Source: Pseudomonas spelaei (lineage in GTDB: Bacteria > Pseudomonadota > Gammaproteobacteria > Pseudomonadales > Pseudomonadaceae). From it: a stretch of 64,000 nucleotides of DNA. The stretch covers positions 124,001 through 188,000 of the forward strand of contig NZ_WNNK01000013.1 of assembly GCF_009724245.1 (NCBI RefSeq). Reading direction: 5' to 3'. The notes beneath the pieces were generated by a model, which saw nothing but the letters and a program-made list of their open reading frames with translations, had not been told where the DNA came from and ran no database searches. The position numbers and the translations under genes were made by a program. The first letter of the stretch is position 1, and each line of letters opens with the position of its first letter. Below are positions 1-7,475 of this stretch, piece after piece.

Positions 1-122
1 CGAATGCCGGTGGCGGGTTGACCTGATGGGGCAAATCAAAGGTGCTCTGATAGGTGCTGGCGACGCGGCAATAGGCCAGAATAGGGGGCCTGGCGAGTGG
101 TCGGGATTGTGGAGAATGAGTT

Positions 123-890
123 ATGGGCTTTGATCAGGTGCGTCAGCGCCGTTTGTCTGACGATATTGTCGAGCAGCTTGAGGGCATGATCCTTGAGGGC
201 ACGCTGAAGTCGGGCGAGCGCTTGCCGGCTGAGCGCGCGCTGGCCGAGCAGTTCGGTGTGTCCCGCCCGTCGTTGCGTGAAGCCATTCAGAAATTGGCGG
301 CCAAGGGTTTGCTGGTCAGTCGCCAGGGTGGTGGCAACTATGTGGTGGACTCGTTGGGTTCAACCTTCAGTGATCCGCTGCTCCATCTGTTGGAAAATAA
401 CCCTGAGGCCCAGCGCGACCTGCTGGAGTTTCGACAGACGCTTGAAGCGTCGTGTGCGTATTACGCGGCGATGCGCGCCACCGAAGTGGATCGTGAGCGG
501 CTGACCGCTGCGTTTGAAGCCTTGCAGGATTGCTACGCGCGGGCGGATGAAGTCAGTCGCGTGGAAGAGGGGGCGGCCGATGCCCGGTTTCACCTGGCGA
601 TCGCCGAGGCCAGCCATAACGCCGTGTTGCTGCACACCATTCGTGGCTTGTTCGACCTGCTCAAGCGCAACGTGGTGACCAATATTGGCGGGATGTACCA
701 GCAGCGTACCGAGACCCGGGACATGCTGATCAATCAGCACCGGGATTTGTACCTGGCGATTATCGAGGGGCGAGCGGAGCAGGCGCGGGAAGTTTCAACA
801 CGTCACCTGTTGTATGTGCAGGAAGTGCTGGAGGAAGTGCGTCAAGAGGTTCAGCGCATGGCCCGGGCGGAGCGGCGCAAGGGGATATAG
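123..890 (+). CDS. lldR: GntR/FadR-family regulator, PdhR/LldR-like
   Basis: A DNA-binding repressor of the FadR branch of the GntR family, 255 aa. A winged helix-turn-helix fills about residues 9-75, with the recognition region LAEQFGVSRPSLREAIQKL at 40-58. An FCD effector domain follows from about 98 to 240; D153 and H157 (DARFHLA) are the family's metal/ligand positions. The whole protein closely resembles E. coli PdhR, which senses pyruvate. In P. aeruginosa the gene at this place next to smpB is the lactate-responsive LldR beside lldP-lldD, so lactate control is my inference; the lactate genes would lie left of the window. The start is set by GGAG about 9 nt before ATG. Identification as PdhR/LldR-like is firm; the ligand is not shown by the sequence. 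Confidence 0.85.
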   Translation: MGFDQVRQRRLSDDIVEQLEGMILEGTLKSGERLPAERALAEQFGVSRPSLREAIQKLAAKGLLVSRQGGGNYVVDSLGSTFSDPLLHLLENNPEAQRDLLEFRQTLEASCAYYAAMRATEVDRERLTAAFEALQDCYARADEVSRVEEGAADARFHLAIAEASHNAVLLHTIRGLFDLLKRNVVTNIGGMYQQRTETRDMLINQHRDLYLAIIEGRAEQAREVSTRHLLYVQEVLEEVRQEVQRMARAERRKGI

Positions 891-932
891 GCGAGGGCGC
901 CTGGCACCCTCGTCACACACGTCGGCAGGAAG

Positions 933-1415
933 TCAGTCTTCCTTGCCCTTGTTGCGTACGGCACGATGCAGTTCCCGATTGGAGTCGCGCTCGCGCTCGG
1001 TGTCACGCTTGTCGTATTCCTTCTTGCCCTTGCCCAGGGCGATCTCGCACTTGACCAGGTGCTTGCTCCAGTACCACGACAGGCAGATGCAGGCATACCC
1101 TTTTTGTTGCACGGCCGCGGCGAGCTTTTCCAGTTCGCGGGCATTGAGCAGCAGCTTGCGCGTACGCACCGGGTCGGCAATGACGTGGGTGCTGGCGGTG
1201 GTCAGCGGCGTGATGTGACTGCCGAGCAGCCAGGCTTCACCGTCTTTGAGCAGCACGTAGCTGTCGACCAGTTGCAGCTTGCTTGCCCGCAGACTCTTTA
1301 CTTCCCAGCCGGCCAGGACCAAGCCAGCCTCGAAACGATGTTCGATGAAGTAGTCGTGTCGCGCCTTCTTGTTTTGCGCGATGGTCCCTGTTGGGTGTTT
1401 CTTTTGTTTAGCCAT
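933..1415 (-). CDS. smpB: SsrA-binding protein SmpB
   Basis: SmpB, 160 aa, the partner of tmRNA in trans-translation. It binds the tRNA-like domain of SsrA RNA and brings it to stalled ribosomes in the cytoplasm. The start MAKQKKHP, the barrel segment with FEAGLVLAGWEVKSLR, and the basic C-terminal tail (KGKKEYDKRD and onward), which inserts into the ribosomal mRNA channel, are all typical. The frame stays open much further upstream, but the family start is the ATG at 1415. No good Shine-Dalgarno precedes it. Instead a perfect TATAAT (minus strand, 1430-1425) sits only 9 nt before the ATG, so the message may be leaderless. It is convergent with the GntR gene and divergent from the transporter gene. 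Confidence 0.97.
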   Translation of the reverse strand: MAKQKKHPTGTIAQNKKARHDYFIEHRFEAGLVLAGWEVKSLRASKLQLVDSYVLLKDGEAWLLGSHITPLTTASTHVIADPVRTRKLLLNARELEKLAAAVQQKGYACICLSWYWSKHLVKCEIALGKGKKEYDKRDTERERDSNRELHRAVRNKGKED

Positions 1416-1533
1416 AGGGGCGGCATTATAGGCAGTTGCGAGCGTGTCGGCTACGGTCAACCTGCGTGCTTGAGCGTGTTGTTTGAATCCCGGACAATGC
1501 GCGCTCTTTTTTGATCGGTTGGGCGTGTTAACG

Positions 1534-2937
1534 ATGTCGACGGACAAGGTTTCTGTCCACGGAGGGTGGGCGAGCCGCTGGGTCTTCGTACTCGCTGCCA
1601 CCGGTTCTGCGGTAGGGTTGGGAAGTATCTGGAAGTTTCCCTACATGGTGGGAATGTACGGCGGCGGGGCGTTTGTCCTGGTGTTTCTGGCGTGCATCGC
1701 ACTCATCGGCCTGCCAGTCATGTTGGCCGAGACCCTGATTGGCCGGCGTGCGCGGCAAAGCCCGGCGAACGCCTTGAAGGTACTCGCCCTGGAAGCGGGG
1801 CATTCTGCGCGTTGGTCCTGGTGGGCCTTTGCCGGAATGATCACGGCGTTGTTGATCCTGTCTTTTTATAGCGTGGTCGGTGGCTGGTCCCTGGACTACA
1901 TCATCGATATGGGGCACGGCGATTTTCAGGGGGTAACGTCCGACCAGGTCGGGGCGTATTTCGGCAAGGTCGTAGCGGATCCTTGGCGCCTGACATTCTG
2001 GCACACACTCTTCATGGTGCTTTCTGCCGTGGTGATCGCCCGGGGCGTAGTGGCCGGGTTGGAGCGCAGTTTACGGATCATGATGCCGTTGTTGTTCGTG
2101 ATGTTGCTGGTGCTGCTGGGCTACAGCATGACCACCGGGCACTTCATGCAGGGGGTGCATTTCATGTTCGACTTCAATTCCGAGCGGTTGCTCGAAGGAT
2201 TGTTGCCGGCCATGGGGCATGCGTTCTTTTCCCTGAGTGTCGGTGTCGGCTCCATCATGATTTACGGGGCGTATATGCCAAAAGGGGCGTCGCTCTCCGG
2301 AACCGTGGTGGGCGTGGCGCTGCTGGATACATTTGTTTCACTGGTGGCGGGGATGGCGTTGTTTCCTATTGTCTTCGCCGCTGGGTTGAGCCCAAGTGAA
2401 GGTCCCGGCTTGATGTTTGTCAGCCTGCCATTTGCCTTTGGTAATGTGGCGTTCGGGCAATTGATGGGCGTGGTGTTTTTTGTGCTGGTAGCCATTGCAG
2501 CCTGGAGTTCGGCAATCTCTTTGCTGGAGCCGATGGTCGCGTATCTGGTAGAGCGAACAAAGGTTCGTCGTGCCTGGGTTACCTTTTGGCTGGCCTTCAG
2601 TTGCTGGTTTGTTGGTTTGGGAACGGTGTTTTCCTTTAACATCTGGCAGCAGGCCAAGTTTTTCGTGAGCGAGGGTGGTGTCTTTCATCTCTACCGGTGG
2701 GGTGCCATCAGCGGTCTGGATTTCTTTGGTGTCATTGATTTCTTTACCTCGCGAATCATGTTGCCCTTGGGTGGTTTGTGTTTCGTGGTGTTTGCAGGTT
2801 GGGTGATGGGGCGCGAAGCGGTTCGGGATGAGCTGTCGATTCGCAGCCCGGTAATGTTCGCCCTGGCTTTCTTCTTGATGCGCTATATAGCGCCCATCGG
2901 CATTCTCGTAGTGTTTGCCGCTCAGCTGTGGAAATAA
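1534..2937 (+). CDS. sodium-dependent transporter, NSS/SNF family
   Basis: An inner-membrane sodium symporter of the neurotransmitter:sodium symporter family (LeuT fold), 467 aa. The N-terminal segment WASRWVFVLAATGSAVGLGS followed by IWKFP is the conserved TM1 region, whose broken helix holds the sodium ions and substrate. Roughly eleven or twelve hydrophobic segments follow. The substrate, presumably an amino acid, cannot be read from the sequence. I take the ATG at 1534 as start because homology begins just after it; an in-frame alternative further upstream (1483) adds residues of no family character. The stop is 7 nt before ratA, so co-transcription with ratA-rnfH is likely. Confidence 0.9.
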   Translation: MSTDKVSVHGGWASRWVFVLAATGSAVGLGSIWKFPYMVGMYGGGAFVLVFLACIALIGLPVMLAETLIGRRARQSPANALKVLALEAGHSARWSWWAFAGMITALLILSFYSVVGGWSLDYIIDMGHGDFQGVTSDQVGAYFGKVVADPWRLTFWHTLFMVLSAVVIARGVVAGLERSLRIMMPLLFVMLLVLLGYSMTTGHFMQGVHFMFDFNSERLLEGLLPAMGHAFFSLSVGVGSIMIYGAYMPKGASLSGTVVGVALLDTFVSLVAGMALFPIVFAAGLSPSEGPGLMFVSLPFAFGNVAFGQLMGVVFFVLVAIAAWSSAISLLEPMVAYLVERTKVRRAWVTFWLAFSCWFVGLGTVFSFNIWQQAKFFVSEGGVFHLYRWGAISGLDFFGVIDFFTSRIMLPLGGLCFVVFAGWVMGREAVRDELSIRSPVMFALAFFLMRYIAPIGILVVFAAQLWK

Positions 2938-2944
2938 CGCTCAC

Positions 2945-3379
2945 ATGACGACGCATATTCAACGTTCGGCCCTGCTGCCCTATCCGGCGCAAGCGCTCTA
3001 TGACCTGGTCAATGACGTGGCGCGTTATCCGGAATTCCTGCCTTGGTGTTCGTCTGCCGAGGTGCTGGAGAGCAGTGATGAGCACATGCGTGCCAGCCTG
3101 GCAGTGGCCAAGGGTGGGCTCAGCCAGCATTTCGTCACGCGAAATACCTTGGTGCCTGGCCAATCGATCGAGATGAATCTGGAGGAGGGGCCGTTTACAC
3201 AGCTGCACGGTGTTTGGGTATTCAAGCGGCTGAATGACAAAGCCTGCAAGATCAGCCTGGATCTATCGTTTGATTACGCCGGGCCTATTGTCCGTGCGAC
3301 CCTCGGGCCGCTGTTCAATCAGGCGGCCAATACGCTGGTGGATGCGTTCTGTCAGCGGGCCAAGCAATTGCATGGCTGA
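2945..3379 (+). CDS. ratA: RatA-like START/COQ10-family protein
   Basis: A 144-aa single-domain protein of the START-like COQ10/polyketide-cyclase fold. The N-terminal part (SALLPYPAQALYDLVNDVAR and then YPEFLPWC) is the family signature, and the C-terminal helix (AANTLVDAFCQRAKQL) closes the lipid pocket. E. coli RatA was described as a toxin that blocks 70S ribosome assembly, whereas the COQ10 relatives bind ubiquinone; the sequence does not decide between these roles. The gene overlaps rnfH by 8 nt, so the pair is translationally coupled. The toxin-antitoxin reading of this pair is doubtful (see findings). Confidence 0.92.
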   Translation: MTTHIQRSALLPYPAQALYDLVNDVARYPEFLPWCSSAEVLESSDEHMRASLAVAKGGLSQHFVTRNTLVPGQSIEMNLEEGPFTQLHGVWVFKRLNDKACKISLDLSFDYAGPIVRATLGPLFNQAANTLVDAFCQRAKQLHG

Positions 3380-3686
3380 GTCATGGGTCGAGATCGAAGT
3401 GGTGTATGCCGCTGTGGATCGTCAGGTGCTGCTTGCGCTGTCCGTTGCGCCGGGCTCCAGCCTGAGGGCTGCAGTGCTGGGATCGGCGATTGCTGCACAG
3501 TTTCCGGAGCTGGACTTGGCCGCTTGCCCTTTGGGGATTTTCGGTAAGGTTGTGGCAGACGCCGATGTCCGGGCAGTGCAAGCTGGAGATCGTATCGAGA
3601 TTTACCGGCCATTACTGGCTGACCCCAAGGAAGTTCGCCGGCTACGTGCTGCCAAGGCCGCCAAGGCGAAACAGCAGAACTCTTGA
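3372..3686 (+). CDS. rnfH: RnfH family ubiquitin-fold protein
   Basis: A small beta-grasp (ubiquitin-like) protein of the RnfH/UPF0125 family, 104 aa. It begins with VEIEVVYA and carries the conserved segment FGKVVADADVRAVQAGDRIE followed by IYRPLLADPKE. The function is not settled; in some bacteria a homologue lies in the rnf electron-transport operon. The start ATG (3372) lies inside the ratA stop region, giving an 8-nt overlap and translational coupling. An open frame from 3234 extends the ORF but overlaps ratA deeply and has no homology. A strong terminator follows directly. Confidence 0.9.
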   Translation: MAESWVEIEVVYAAVDRQVLLALSVAPGSSLRAAVLGSAIAAQFPELDLAACPLGIFGKVVADADVRAVQAGDRIEIYRPLLADPKEVRRLRAAKAAKAKQQNS

Positions 3687-3704
3687 GTTCATGAAACGGC
3701 AGAC

Positions 3705-3737
3705 AACAAAAAGCCCGGCATTACCGGGCTTTTTGTT
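3705..3737. terminator. bidirectional terminator between rnfH and bamE
   Basis: A perfect 14-bp inverted repeat (arm AACAAAAAGCCCGG, 5-nt loop CATTA) with A-run and T-run on its flanks. It sits between the convergent rnfH and bamE genes and should terminate both. Confidence 0.92.
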
Positions 3738-3750
3738 GAGCGTTGCAAAC

Positions 3751-4278
3751 TTATCGCGGGCTGGCGTCCAGAGGTTCTGGAGTCGGGACCGGAACGGTTT
3801 GTACGCCGTCGACGTCTTTCTGGATCTGGTCCAGCAAGGAGCCTGGTTTGGCTGGCTCCTCGGACTTGGGCTTCTCGACGTTCTGCGCAGGCGCAGTGAC
3901 GTTGGTGCCGTTGTCCTTGCCCATCAAGGCTTCATCACGGCTTACGCCTGGCATGAAGTCACCCGACAGACTGACGAGCTGGTCATTGCCATTGAAGATG
4001 ACGCTGACGCGCTCCTGTTGGCGTTCACCGCCACCAGGCTGGATGCTATAGAGATAATCCCAGCGATCGGCATGGAATGTGTCGGTCAGCAGGGGGTTAC
4101 CCATGATAAACCGTACTTGCCGTCGGGTCATTCCCGGGCGTAACTGGTCTATCATGTCCTGCGTGACGACATTGCCCTGCTGGATGTCGATTTTGTAAAC
4201 CCCGGGGAATGAACAACCGGCGAGTGCGAGCAGTCCCACAAAGGTGAAACTGGTTAGCAAGAGCTTGGTGTTTTGCAT
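3751..4278 (-). CDS. bamE: outer membrane assembly lipoprotein BamE (OmlA)
   Basis: A lipoprotein of the beta-barrel assembly machinery, 175 aa. It has a signal peptide with lipobox LAGC, so C22 is the lipidated residue. The SmpA/OmlA domain at about 28-115 contains the hallmark IDQLRPGMTRRQVRFIMGNP. BamE works with BamA and BamD at the periplasmic face of the outer membrane. After residue 115 comes a proline/lysine-rich tail that is longer than in E. coli BamE and typical of Pseudomonas OmlA. The gene is divergent from fur, an arrangement known in pseudomonads. Confidence 0.95.
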   Translation of the reverse strand: MQNTKLLLTSFTFVGLLALAGCSFPGVYKIDIQQGNVVTQDMIDQLRPGMTRRQVRFIMGNPLLTDTFHADRWDYLYSIQPGGGERQQERVSVIFNGNDQLVSLSGDFMPGVSRDEALMGKDNGTNVTAPAQNVEKPKSEEPAKPGSLLDQIQKDVDGVQTVPVPTPEPLDASPR

Positions 4279-4299
4279 CGGTGGGCGACTTCCACTATC

Positions 4300-4328
4300 T
4301 TGGCTGGGACAACGTAAACGCCGATCAT
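4300..4328 (+). promoter_or_regulatory. candidate sigma-70 promoter for fur
   Basis: TTGGCT (4300-4305), a 17-nt spacer and GATCAT (4323-4328). Each hexamer matches the consensus at four of six positions and the spacing is ideal. A short hairpin (GCTGC, GAA, GCAGC at 4345-4357) would lie in the fur leader. This is inference from pattern only. Confidence 0.4.
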
Positions 4329-4376
4329 ACCCGTATTAAGAGAAGCTGCGAAGCAGCATCCGCGAGAAAGCTAACC

Positions 4377-4781
4377 ATGGTTGAAAATAGCGAACTACGC
4401 AAAGCCGGTCTTAAAGTGACTCTGCCACGAGTCAAGATTCTACAAATGCTCGATTCTGCTGAGCAGCGCCATATGAGTGCCGAGGATGTATACAAGGCAC
4501 TCATGGAGTCTAACGAGGACGTCGGCCTGGCCACGGTTTACCGTGTACTGACCCAGTTTGAAGCCGCAGGACTGGTGGTTCGTCATAATTTCGACGGCGG
4601 TCATGCAGTGTTCGAACTGGCCGATAGCGGCCACCACGACCATATGGTCGACGTGGAAACTGGCGAGGTTGTTGAATTCGTCAGCCCTGAAATCGAGAAG
4701 CTGCAGAAGGCTATCGCCGAAGAGCACGGGGTCGAATTGGTGGATCACAATTTGGTTCTGTACATACGTAAGAAAAAGTAA
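4377..4781 (+). CDS. fur: ferric uptake regulator Fur
   Basis: Fur, 134 aa, the iron-responsive repressor. The winged helix covers residues 1-80, with VGLATVYRVLTQFEAAGL as recognition region, followed by the dimerisation domain. Metal ligands are visible in HHDH at 86-89 and in the acidic stretch after it. The protein contains no cysteine at all: the position of the single Cys I remember in P. aeruginosa Fur (MVCVDTG) is Asp here (MVDVETG). The start is ATG 4377, giving the standard 134-aa protein; the frame is open further upstream but without homology. Likely targets in this window are the boxes before the phuT-like gene and before PrrF. Confidence 0.97.
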   Translation: MVENSELRKAGLKVTLPRVKILQMLDSAEQRHMSAEDVYKALMESNEDVGLATVYRVLTQFEAAGLVVRHNFDGGHAVFELADSGHHDHMVDVETGEVVEFVSPEIEKLQKAIAEEHGVELVDHNLVLYIRKKK

Positions 4782-4813
4782 GAAAGCTACGCAGATTCGC
4801 TCTGCGAAACGAT

Positions 4814-4839
4814 CGAAGGCGACCTTAGGGTCGCCTTCG
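4814..4839. terminator. terminator between fur and recN
   Basis: An 11-bp GC-rich inverted repeat (CGAAGGCGACC, loop TTAG, matching arm) between the convergent fur and recN genes. The T-run after it is modest (TGCTTTCT). Confidence 0.75.
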
Positions 4840-4877
4840 TGCTTTCTATTGATAGGAAATTGTCAGCGAATGGTGGC

Positions 4878-6551
4878 TCAGACCTTCGCGGTAACCACCA
4901 TTTTCTTCGCATGAGCCAAGGACTCCTTGGTCAGGTCGATACCGCCCAGCATGCGTGCCACCTCTTCAATCCTTTCGGTCTTGTTCAGCTTGGACACTGC
5001 CGTATGGGTTGCATCGCTGCCTCGAACCTTATGCACAAACAGGTGCTGATGCCCCTGTGCGGCCACCTGTGGCAAGTGGGTGACGGTTAGCACTTGTCCA
5101 CGCTCCCCCAGGCGGCGCAACAGTTGACCCACAATTTCCGCCGTTGGGCCGCCAATGCCTACGTCCACCTCGTCGAATACCAGCGTTGGTACCCGTGAGG
5201 TCTGGGCGGTAATGACCTGGATCGCCAGGCTGATCCGCGACAGCTCGCCGCCGGAGGCTACTTTTGCCAATGCCTTGAGTGGTTGGCCTGGGTTGGCGCT
5301 GACCAGCAGTTCAACGTGCTCCAGGCCATTGGGTAGTAGTTCATTGCTGCTGTTGGGATGCAGCTCGATGGTGAAACGCCCGCCCGGCATGCCCAGCCGC
5401 TGGATTTCCTGTTCCACGGCGCTGGCCAGGCCGGTCGCTGCTTGTTGGCGCAGATCGCTTAGCTGGCGAGCCTTCTCCTGATAATGGCGGGCAAAGGAGG
5501 CCAGTTCCTCACCCAGCCGTTCGATGGATTCGTCGTTGGCATTCAGGGTTTCGATTTCATCCAGCAGCTTTTGCTGCATTGTTGCGACTTCGGTCGGCTG
5601 GATACGGTGTTTGCGTGCCAGGGTATAGATGGTGTCCAGGCGCTCTTCTATCTCTTGCAGGCGCGCCGGATCGGCATCGAAGTGGTCAAGGAACCGATTC
5701 AGCTCACCAACCGCTTCTTCTACTTGGATCTGTGCACTGGTCAGCAGGGTAGTGGCTTCATTTAGCGAACCTGAGGCGTTATTCACGCTGGACAGGCGAT
5801 TGAGGCTGGCAGTCAGGGCGTTGAGTACATTGCCGGAATCACTTTCGCTGCACTGTTCCACCACCTGGCGGCAAATACCCAGCAGGGTTTCAGCATTGGT
5901 CAGGTTCTTGTGTTCCTGCTCCAGTTGCTCCAGTTCGGTCTCGCCCAGCCCCAGGCTTTCCAGTTCTTCCAACTGGTAGCTGAGCAGTTGGTGGCGGGCG
6001 CGCTGCTCGTCGCCGGAGTTGGAAAGGCGCTCCAGCTCCTGGCGGGTTTGGCGCCAGCGCTGCGCGGCCAGTTGCACCTGGCGCGCAAGGTCGGTGGCAC
6101 CGGCGTATTCATCGAGCAGGCGGCGATGAGTGTCGGTTTTCAGCAGGGACTGGTGTTCATGCTGGCTGTGGATGTCGATCAGCAACTCGCCCAGGGATTT
6201 CAGGTCGCCAAGGGGGCAGGGTGTGCCATTGATATAGCCGCGCGACCGGCCTTCAGCAGTGATGACGCGGCGCAGGATGCACGGGCCGTCATTATTAAGG
6301 TCGCGCTCGGCAAGCCAGGTCTCGGCTTCAGGGATGTCTGCGAGGTCGAAGGTCGCGAGAATGTCGGCCTTGTCGGCGCCGGGGCGAACGACCCCGTTGT
6401 CGGCGCGATCACCCAGGGTCAGGCCGAGGGCGTCGAGCATGATCGACTTGCCGGCGCCGGTTTCGCCTGTGATTACGCTCATCCCGCGATCCAGCTCAAG
6501 ATCCAGATGTTCGACGATGGCGTAGTTATGTACGGACAGGTGCACCAGCAT
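4878..6551 (-). CDS. recN: DNA repair protein RecN
   Basis: RecN, 557 aa, an SMC-like ATPase used in recombinational repair of double-strand breaks. The N-terminal Walker A motif GETGAGKS is at 29-36. A long coiled-coil-forming region occupies about 155-370. The ABC signature (VASGGELSRIS) and Walker B (TLVFDEVDVGIGG) are in the C-terminal lobe. The length is usual for the family. It stands alone on the minus strand, convergent with fur and divergent from grpE. In E. coli recN is an SOS gene; I did not find a clean LexA box in the 6552-6660 region. Confidence 0.97.
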   Translation of the reverse strand: MLVHLSVHNYAIVEHLDLELDRGMSVITGETGAGKSIMLDALGLTLGDRADNGVVRPGADKADILATFDLADIPEAETWLAERDLNNDGPCILRRVITAEGRSRGYINGTPCPLGDLKSLGELLIDIHSQHEHQSLLKTDTHRRLLDEYAGATDLARQVQLAAQRWRQTRQELERLSNSGDEQRARHQLLSYQLEELESLGLGETELEQLEQEHKNLTNAETLLGICRQVVEQCSESDSGNVLNALTASLNRLSSVNNASGSLNEATTLLTSAQIQVEEAVGELNRFLDHFDADPARLQEIEERLDTIYTLARKHRIQPTEVATMQQKLLDEIETLNANDESIERLGEELASFARHYQEKARQLSDLRQQAATGLASAVEQEIQRLGMPGGRFTIELHPNSSNELLPNGLEHVELLVSANPGQPLKALAKVASGGELSRISLAIQVITAQTSRVPTLVFDEVDVGIGGPTAEIVGQLLRRLGERGQVLTVTHLPQVAAQGHQHLFVHKVRGSDATHTAVSKLNKTERIEEVARMLGGIDLTKESLAHAKKMVVTAKV

Positions 6552-6723
6552 GACGGCCGCTCCCAGGCTTTAGGTCTGGTTATTTATACAGTGTTTTGTT
6601 TGAGGCTGACAATCCTGATGCTTAGCTCGATTTGCTTGATCTGCTTGTTTTTTTAGCGCGAAGAGGAATGAAGCATGGGAATTGATCTGAGGCAGGTGAA
6701 AGACTTTTGGTAACGCTCGCGCC

Positions 6724-6751
6724 CTTGAACCTGAAAATTGTGGCCCCATAT
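6724..6751 (+). promoter_or_regulatory. sigma-32 heat-shock promoter of grpE
   Basis: CTTGAAC (6724-6730), a 13-nt spacer and CCCCATAT (6744-6751) match the RpoH consensus CTTGAAA-N11-16-CCCCATNT almost perfectly. It lies about 55 nt before the grpE start. Confidence 0.88.
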
Positions 6752-6804
6752 ACCGGAACAGAAGCGCGAGTCGAGTTCGCGCATGATTTTGAAAGGAGAA
6801 ATCT

Positions 6805-7374
6805 ATGGCTGACGAACAGACGCAGGATACGCAAAATCCAGACGCCAATCAGGCCTCGCCAGCAGCAGGTGAAGACCTGGTGGCTCGTGTACAAGTGCTC
6901 GAAGAGCAATTGGCCGGCGCGCAGGATCAGGCTTTGCGTGTTGCCGCCGATCTGCAGAACGTCCGCCGCCGCGCCGAGCAGGATGTAGAAAAAGCCCACA
7001 AATTTGCGCTGGAAAAGTTTGCCGGTGATCTGTTACCGATCATCGACAGCCTGGAGCGTGGCCTTGAGTTGTCCAACCCGGACGACGAAAACATCCGCCC
7101 AATGCGCGAAGGGATTGAGCTGACGCTGAAAATGTTCCAGGACACCCTGAAGCGTTATCAGTTGGAAGCTATTGATCCACAAGGCGGCGAGCCGTTCAAC
7201 GCCGAGCATCACCAGGCGATGGCGATGCAGGAAAGCGCTGATCTTGAGCCGAACAGCGTGCTGAAAGTGTTTCAGAAGGGGTATCAGCTCAATGGTCGCT
7301 TGTTGCGTCCGGCGATGGTGGTGGTGAGCAAGGCTCCTGTAGCTGTCGCACCTTCGATTGACGAGCAGGCTTGA
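6805..7374 (+). CDS. grpE: nucleotide exchange factor GrpE
   Basis: GrpE, 189 aa, releases ADP from DnaK so that substrate can be exchanged in the Hsp70 cycle. A polar, disordered N-terminus precedes a long helix (about 30-90, including DLQNVRRRAEQDVEKAHKFA). The C-terminal beta domain contains the conserved PEEHHQAM-type segment, seen here as FNAEHHQAMAM. AAGGAG lies close before the ATG. The gene is driven by its own sigma-32 promoter, and its stop codon lies inside the next heat-shock promoter, that of dnaK. Confidence 0.97.
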   Translation: MADEQTQDTQNPDANQASPAAGEDLVARVQVLEEQLAGAQDQALRVAADLQNVRRRAEQDVEKAHKFALEKFAGDLLPIIDSLERGLELSNPDDENIRPMREGIELTLKMFQDTLKRYQLEAIDPQGGEPFNAEHHQAMAMQESADLEPNSVLKVFQKGYQLNGRLLRPAMVVVSKAPVAVAPSIDEQA

Positions 7375-7397
7375 AATCGGTCGCAAGGCCCCCATCT
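7370..7397 (+). promoter_or_regulatory. sigma-32 heat-shock promoter of dnaK
   Basis: CTTGAAA (7370-7376), a 13-nt spacer and CCCCATCT (7390-7397) give a near-perfect RpoH promoter. The -35 element contains the grpE stop codon TGA. It lies about 80 nt before dnaK and has the same spacer length as the grpE promoter. Confidence 0.9.
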
Positions 7398-7475
7398 ATA
7401 AGTCAAGCGTTTAAGTGCTACCGCAGTTAGCCACGACTACTGCGGCAACAAAATCCAAGTTTCGGGAGAGTTAAC

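Noticed and set aside
1..122. A lactate operon operator before the GntR gene
   Set aside because: I saw no clear palindromic LldR-type site in the 122 nt available.
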